Source: Zoogloeaceae bacterium
GTDB taxonomy: Bacteria > Pseudomonadota > Gammaproteobacteria > Burkholderiales > Rhodocyclaceae
Length of the DNA: 19,554 nucleotides
NCBI GenBank assembly: GCA_031267345.1
Contig: JAIRZG010000046.1
Location: 1 to 19,554, forward strand
Direction of reading: 5' to 3'
The position numbers were made by a program, and so were the translations under genes. Below the pieces are notes generated by a model. The model made no database searches and was not told the origin of the DNA. It was given only the letters and a program-made list of their open reading frames with translations. Positions 16,044 to 19,554 of this stretch are shown here, one piece after another; positions within the stretch are counted from its first letter, which is position 1; the number at the start of each line of letters is the position of its first letter.

Positions 16044-16071
16044 TTGACGGCAATTGACGCCCTCTTATAGA
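16044..16071 (+). promoter_or_regulatory. tRNA-Asn promoter
   Basis: TTGACG (16044-16049), a 16-bp spacer and TATAGA (16066-16071), followed by a GC-rich discriminator. The start point would lie about 8 bases before the mature tRNA. A second TTGACG at 16054-16059 is too close to be the -35. The GC-rich discriminator is typical of stable-RNA promoters under stringent control. Confidence 0.7.
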
Positions 16072-16085
16072 ATCCGACCCTCTTT

Positions 16086-16161
16086 TCCTCGATAGCTCAG
16101 TCGGTAGAGCGCCGGACTGTTAATCCGTAGGTCCCTGGTTCGAGCCCAGGTCGGGGAGCCA
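16086..16161 (+). tRNA. tRNA-Asn (anticodon GTT)
   Basis: 76 nt with encoded CCA. The acceptor stem pairs TCCTCGA with TCGGGGA, with one T-G wobble. The D-arm AGCTCAGTCGGTAGAGC, the anticodon loop CTGTTAA with GTT at 16119-16121, and the T-loop GGTTCGAGCC are all standard. Sequence closely matches the E. coli tRNA-Asn pattern. Confidence 0.97.
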
Positions 16162-16170
16162 GAACACATC

Positions 16171-16199
16171 AACGCCACCTTCCGGGTGGCGTTTTCGTT
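16171..16199 (+). terminator. Intrinsic terminator behind tRNA-Asn
   Basis: AACGCCACC (16171-16179) and GGTGGCGTT (16185-16193) form a perfect 9-bp stem with a 5-nt loop, followed by TTCGTT. The T-run is interrupted but the position, ten bases after the tRNA, fits. Confidence 0.8.
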
Positions 16200-16321
16200 A
16201 CAAACGCTTTTCAGCATTTTGCCATTCTCTCTCGCTTGCGGGTTTCGTTGGCGGATAGGCTAAAGCTACGGACTGTAATGGTCAAGTCTGATCCGCAGGA
16301 AAAATCGCGCTACGCCTTTTC

Positions 16322-16350
16322 TGAATTCCGGATGCCTGATCCGTTATACT
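16322..16350 (+). promoter_or_regulatory. Possible promoter for rhodanese-nadA-murB
   Basis: TATACT at 16345-16350 is one base from the ideal -10. The element 17 bp upstream (TGAATT) is a poor -35. It is the only reasonable candidate in 16200-16385, which otherwise holds nothing I recognise. The leader would be about 28 nt. Confidence 0.3.
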
Positions 16351-16385
16351 GCCTTTTTTCTTTGATGACAGATGTTTGACTCCAA

Positions 16386-16838
16386 ATGGGAAAACTCAAC
16401 GATATATTACAATTGGCGCATGACCGCGCCCAAGCCATGCAGCTTGCCTATGCCGGGGCGCTGACGCCAATGGAAGCGCACGATGTCTGGCAACTCGCGC
16501 CGGGCGCGAAGCTCGTGGATATTCGCACCCGCGCCGAACTGGAACTGATCGGACGCATCCCCGACGCGGTGGAAATCGAATGGGCGTTTTATCCCAGCGG
16601 CGCGAATAATCCCAATTTCATGCGCCAGCTGAAAACCCAGGTCGACCGCGAGGCGCTGGTGCTGTTCATCTGCCGTAGCGGCAACCGCTCGGACGACGCC
16701 AGCCGCGACGCCACCCGCGCGGGTTACACCGCCTGCTACAACGTGCTCGAAGGGTTTGAAGGCGACAAGGACGCCAACGCGCAACGCGGCAAGGTCGGTG
16801 GCTGGCGACTGGCGGGTCTGCCCTGGTTTCAGGATTGA
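16386..16838 (+). CDS. Rhodanese-domain protein
   Basis: A 150-residue single-domain rhodanese. After an N-terminal helix (about 1-27) comes the fold (LTPMEAHDVWQLAPGAKLVDIRTRAEL) with the active-site loop C96-R-S-G-N-R (LVLFICRSGNRS), able to carry a persulfide. The tail includes GWRLAGLPWFQ, typical of rhodaneses. It is soluble, with no signal peptide, so cytoplasmic. It lies 19 bp before nadA on the same strand and is probably cotranscribed; a role in sulfur supply for the NadA [4Fe-4S] cluster is a guess from position. No ribosome site is seen before ATG 16386. Confidence 0.88.
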   Translation: MGKLNDILQLAHDRAQAMQLAYAGALTPMEAHDVWQLAPGAKLVDIRTRAELELIGRIPDAVEIEWAFYPSGANNPNFMRQLKTQVDREALVLFICRSGNRSDDASRDATRAGYTACYNVLEGFEGDKDANAQRGKVGGWRLAGLPWFQD

Positions 16839-16857
16839 CGCCGGACGCAGAGAAGCG

Positions 16858-17949
16858 ATGAGCGCCTTGTCCTTCGACGCCTACAGCGGCCTGCCGGACG
16901 CCGAATGCCAGGAACGCATCCGCGCCGCGCGCGCCCGTCTGGGCAAGGCGGCGGTGCTGCTCTGCCACCATTACCAGCGCGCCGACATCTATCAACACGC
17001 CGATCTGACGGGCGACTCCCTGAAACTCGCGCGCCTTGCCGCCCAAACCGACGCGCCGCACATCGTCTTTTGCGGGGTGCATTTCATGGCGGAAGTCGCG
17101 GATATCCTCTCCCGCCCGCAACAGACGACGCTCCTGCCCGATCTGGCGGCGGGCTGCTCAATGGCGGACATGGCAAACCTCGCCAAAGTGGAACGCTGCT
17201 GGCGCGAACTCTCCGAAATCATGGCCGTGGAAGCGGAATTTACGCCCGTCACCTATATCAATTCCGCCGCCGACTTGAAAGCCTTTTGTGGTCGGCACGG
17301 CGGTATTGTCTGCACTTCCAGCAACGCGGGCGCCATTGCGGAGTGGGCGTTTGCCCAACGTCCGAAGCTCCTTTTTTTTCCCGATCAACATCTGGGACGC
17401 TGGACCGGGCACAAGCTGGGCATTCCACTGGAAGCCATGCAGATGTGGGATCCGGATCTGCCGTTGGGCGGCCTGACGCCGGAAGCCATTACACAGGCGA
17501 AAATCCTGCTCTGGAAAGGCCATTGCGCGGTGCATCAGATGTTCCAGAAAAGCCAGATCGACGCCTTTCGCGCCCGCGCTTCGGATGCGTTGGTCATCGC
17601 CCACCCGGAATGCAATTTTGCCGTCTGCGCCGCCGCCGATTATGTCGGCTCCACCGAGTTGATCGTCAAGACCATCAAGGCAGCGCCCGCCAACACGCGC
17701 TGGCTGGTAGGTACGGAACTGAATCTGGTCGAGCGTCTGGCAAAGGAAGTCGCGCCAGAGGGAAAAACGGTGCAGTTCATGTCCAACCTCATCTGCATGT
17801 GCTCAACCATGCAACGCATCGACCCGCAACACCTCGCCTGGACGCTGGAAAACCTCGCCGCCGGAGAGGCTGTCAATCCCATTGTCGTGCCGGAACATGA
17901 AGCCGAACCTGCCCGCGCTGCGTTGGAGCGCATGTTGCGGGTTTCCTGA
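16858..17949 (+). CDS. nadA: Quinolinate synthase
   Basis: NadA condenses iminoaspartate with dihydroxyacetone phosphate to quinolinate, the second step of de novo NAD synthesis, with an oxygen-sensitive [4Fe-4S] cluster. From ATG 16858 (AGAGAAG ribosome site) it has 363 residues, the long form found in proteobacteria. Family segments are clear: AVLLCHHYQRADIYQHAD, GVHFMAEVADILS, AAGCSMADMANL, SSNAGAIAEWA, IAHPECNFAV and NLICMCSTM. The cluster ligands are likely C100, C252 and one of C313/C315. Its frame is open into the rhodanese gene, but those 34 codons have no family sequence. The stop overlaps the murB ATG (TGATG). nadB and nadC are not in the window. Confidence 0.96.
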   Translation: MSALSFDAYSGLPDAECQERIRAARARLGKAAVLLCHHYQRADIYQHADLTGDSLKLARLAAQTDAPHIVFCGVHFMAEVADILSRPQQTTLLPDLAAGCSMADMANLAKVERCWRELSEIMAVEAEFTPVTYINSAADLKAFCGRHGGIVCTSSNAGAIAEWAFAQRPKLLFFPDQHLGRWTGHKLGIPLEAMQMWDPDLPLGGLTPEAITQAKILLWKGHCAVHQMFQKSQIDAFRARASDALVIAHPECNFAVCAAADYVGSTELIVKTIKAAPANTRWLVGTELNLVERLAKEVAPEGKTVQFMSNLICMCSTMQRIDPQHLAWTLENLAAGEAVNPIVVPEHEAEPARAALERMLRVS

Positions 17950-19034
17950 TGCCTATCCCCATGCTGCCTGATTTTGTAACCTCCCAAGTCGATCTCACGC
18001 CGTACAACACGCTGGCGCTGCCCGCGCGCGCCGGATTTTTTGCCCGTATCCACAGCGTCGAACAATTGATCGCGCTCGTCCGGCATCCTGAATTCATCGG
18101 GCGGCGGCGCTTTGTGCTTGGCAGCGGCTCCAACTTGCTGCTGGCGGGCGATTTCTCCGGCTTTGTCCTGCATATGGACATTCCGGGCAAACGCCGGATC
18201 AGCGAAGACGCTGCGTATATTTACCTTGCCGCCGCCGCCGGAGAAAACTGGTCGGATTTTGTGGCGTGGACGCTGGCTTCCGGCTGGCCGGGACTGGAAA
18301 ATCTCATCGGCATTCCCGGTGCGGCGGGCGCTGCGCCCATCCAGAATATCGGCGCTTACGGCGCGGAGATCAGCGACTTTCTGCACCAACTCACCGCGCT
18401 GGATCTGGCGAGTGGCGAAACGCTCACCTTTGCCGCCCGCGACTGCGCCTTTGGCTACCGTGAGAGCCTGTTCAAGCGCGAAGGTTGGCATCTTTCCGGT
18501 CGCTACGCGATTACCGAAATCGTCTTGCGCCTGCCCAAAGCCTGGCGCGTCCGCGCCGCCTATGGCGAAATCGCCGCAGAACTGGCGCGCGGCGGCATCC
18601 GCAACCCCACGCCCGCGCAAGTCGCGCAGGTCATATCCGCCTTGCGCGCGCGAAAACTCCCCGATCCGCGCCAGCTTGCCAACGCGGGCAGTTTTTTCCA
18701 GAACCCAAAAGTTTCCGCCGAACTCGCCGCCGCCCTGCAACACGCCCATCCCCAGCTTCCCTGCTATCCGCAACCCGGTGGCGGCGTCAAACTCGCCGCC
18801 GCGTGGCTGATCGAACAGACTGGCTGGAAAGGACGCAATCTGGGGCCGGTCGGAATGCACGAACAGCAGGCGCTGGTGCTGGTCAATCGCGGCGGCGCAA
18901 GCTACCGCGACGTGCAAAACCTCTCTCGCGCCGTGCGCGAAGCCGTATTCGCCCGCTTCGGCGTCTCCCTTACGCCCGAACCCGTCGTCCTCGCGGATCA
19001 GAGGACAGAGGACAGAGGACAGAGGACAGTTTGA
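17949..19034 (+). CDS. murB: UDP-N-acetylenolpyruvoylglucosamine reductase
   Basis: MurB is the FAD enzyme that reduces UDP-GlcNAc-enolpyruvate to UDP-MurNAc in cytoplasmic peptidoglycan synthesis. The product has 361 residues. FAD-binding segments are FVLGSGSNLLLAGDFSGFV (about 56-73) and GWPGLENLIGIPGAAGAAPIQNIGAYGAE (about 112-140); the proton-donor serine is S248 (NAGSFFQNP) and the catalytic glutamate E344 (LTPEPVVL). It is the long E. coli-like type I form. The ATG overlaps the nadA stop, so translation is probably coupled. The last 12 residues (QRTEDRGQRTV after D350) come from a heptamer repeat and not from the family. A diverged second copy of the natural 3' end lies downstream at 19085-19125. 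Confidence 0.95.
   Translation: MPIPMLPDFVTSQVDLTPYNTLALPARAGFFARIHSVEQLIALVRHPEFIGRRRFVLGSGSNLLLAGDFSGFVLHMDIPGKRRISEDAAYIYLAAAAGENWSDFVAWTLASGWPGLENLIGIPGAAGAAPIQNIGAYGAEISDFLHQLTALDLASGETLTFAARDCAFGYRESLFKREGWHLSGRYAITEIVLRLPKAWRVRAAYGEIAAELARGGIRNPTPAQVAQVISALRARKLPDPRQLANAGSFFQNPKVSAELAAALQHAHPQLPCYPQPGGGVKLAAAWLIEQTGWKGRNLGPVGMHEQQALVLVNRGGASYRDVQNLSRAVREAVFARFGVSLTPEPVVLADQRTEDRGQRTV
18999..19029 (+). repeat. Heptamer tandem repeat CAGAGGA x4 at the end of murB
   Basis: Four perfect copies of CAGAGGA (18999-19026) plus CAG. Because seven is not a multiple of three, the array reads as a 7-residue peptide repeat (QRTEDRG) and stays open in this frame. The same unit, partly degenerate, ends lnt on the other strand. 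Confidence 0.9.
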
Positions 19035-19038
19035 TTAC

Positions 19039-19055
19039 CGGCGGCAAAGCCGCCG
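19039..19055 (+). terminator. Small GC hairpin after murB
   Basis: CGGCGGC (19039-19045) and GCCGCCG (19049-19055) form a 7-bp stem with an AAA loop, five bases after the murB stop. No T-run follows, so it may simply be part of the inserted repeat segment. Confidence 0.3.
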
Positions 19056-19084
19056 CAGATCAACCCGCTCCCCGGCCATCTCCC

Positions 19085-19125
19085 TTTGCCCGCTTCGGCA
19101 TCCCCCTCACGCCGAACCCGTCGTC
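19085..19125 (+). pseudogene. Second, diverged copy of the murB 3' end
   Basis: These 41 bases match murB 18948-18989 at 37 of 42 positions, with four substitutions and one missing C. Corrected for the missing base it reads FARFGIPLTPEPVV followed by SV and a TAG stop, a natural-looking MurB end. Between the copies lie the heptamer array, the hairpin and about 30 unrelated bases. The rest of 19035-19233 holds no recognisable gene. Confidence 0.7.
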
Positions 19126-19233
19126 AGTGTTTAGTCCCACAGTGTGTTGGTTTGGGTTAATTTTAAACCGGTTCTTACGCAGTTTGCTGTCGGGATGCGT
19201 ACAATACTGACTTCTGTCTTTTATTTTCTTGAC

Positions 19234-19554
19234 ATGGAAATTGTCCTCATCAGCGGTCTTTCCGGTTCCGGCAAATCCGTGGCGTTGCATGTGCTGGAAG
19301 ATCGCAGTTATTACTGCGTGGATAATCTGCCGGCAGCCATGCTGGGGCGGCTGGTTGAACTGTTGCGAGCCGAAGGTTATGCGCGCGCTGCGGTTGCCAT
19401 CGACGCCCGTTCAGGCGCGGCGATTGATACCCTGCCGGAAAAAATCCTCGTCCTGCGTCGGGAAGGATATCTCGTCAGATTTCTGTTTCTCGACGCGCAG
19501 GACGAGGCGCTGATCAAACGCTTTTCCGAAACGCGCCGCCGTCATCCGCTGGTT
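19234..19554 (+). CDS. rapZ: RapZ/YvcJ-family nucleotide-binding protein, N-terminal part (cut by window end)
   Basis: The first 107 codons from ATG 19234 are open to the last base. The start MEIVLISGLSGSGKSVALH carries the Walker A GLSGSGKS (about 8-15), followed by the family segments LEDRSYYCVDNLPAAML, AVAIDARSG, FLFLDAQDEALIKRFSETRR and HPL. In enterobacteria RapZ is an RNA adaptor that steers RNase E to the small RNA GlmZ and so tunes glucosamine-6-phosphate synthesis; in other bacteria the family is a P-loop (GTPase-like) protein next to PTS-nitrogen genes. Which role applies cannot be told here. A TACAAT hexamer at 19200-19205 might be the -10, without a clear -35; no ribosome site is visible. 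Confidence 0.95.
   Translation, partial: MEIVLISGLSGSGKSVALHVLEDRSYYCVDNLPAAMLGRLVELLRAEGYARAAVAIDARSGAAIDTLPEKILVLRREGYLVRFLFLDAQDEALIKRFSETRRRHPLV

Noticed and set aside
16086..16161. tRNA-Asn as an integration site for a mobile element
   Set aside because: No integrase, no repeated tRNA 3' end and no foreign-looking cargo on either side; the tRNA is directly followed by a terminator and housekeeping genes.
17640..18917. 425-codon minus-strand frame opposite murB
   Set aside because: Mirror of murB codons; no family motif, and MurB itself has all FAD and catalytic segments.
19229..19513. 94-codon frame at the right edge with a stop at 19513
   Set aside because: It is out of frame with RapZ. 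The real frame starts at ATG 19234, carries the Walker A motif and is still open at the window end.

Overview
This window looks like a GC-rich chromosomal segment of a betaproteobacterium. The reasons are a short 375-residue porin of the Burkholderiales/Rhodocyclales/Neisseriales type, the order miaB-ybeZ-ybeY-ybeX-lnt, the order ybgC-tolQ-tolR-tolA, and nadA next to murB. No 16S or other taxon-defining gene is present, so a finer placement (perhaps Rhodocyclales-like) is a guess. Almost everything is housekeeping. I see no phage, CRISPR array, toxin-antitoxin pair, transposase or integrase.

Layout. (1) 1-2057, plus strand: the 3' part of hemA, then a secreted protein joining a surface-adhesin-E-like domain to a carbonic-anhydrase fold that has lost its zinc site. 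(2) 2112-7828, minus strand: a tightly packed operon of a hypothetical gene, miaB (tRNA methylthiolation), ybeZ/phoH and ybeY (rRNA maturation), corC/ybeX and lnt (lipoprotein N-acylation). (3) 7950-9791, plus strand: a stand-alone GspE/PilB-type secretion ATPase. (4) 9792-10131: a gene-free stretch with a C-rich inverted-repeat element and a hairpin. (5) 10132-12348, minus strand: ybgC-tolQRA without tolB or pal behind it. (6) 12349-13948: a REP-like remnant, a strong terminator and a general porin. (7) 13949-15982, minus strand: a large membrane protein with a cytoplasmic helical/winged-helix-like N-terminus, a proline-rich linker, one membrane span and an AsmA-like periplasmic part. (8) 16044-16199: tRNA-Asn(GTT) with its own promoter and terminator. 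(9) 16386-19034, plus strand: rhodanese-nadA-murB, followed by the start of rapZ, cut by the window end.

Common threads. Cell-envelope functions dominate (Lnt, CorC-like, TolQRA, porin, AsmA-like protein, MurB, RapZ, which controls glucosamine-6-phosphate supply in enterobacteria). Iron-sulfur and RNA-modification enzymes (MiaB, NadA, YbeY) make up most of the rest.

The most unusual signal is not a gene. Three unrelated genes (hemA, lnt, murB) end in short tails encoded by 7-bp tandem repeats. At murB the repeat is followed about 60 bp later by a second, diverged and frameshifted copy of the murB 3' end. This suggests that heptamer arrays have been entering at stop codons and lengthening proteins. 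No clearly new multi-gene system is visible. The best candidates for new biology are the zinc-less carbonic-anhydrase fusion, the heptamer tails and the AsmA-like chimera.
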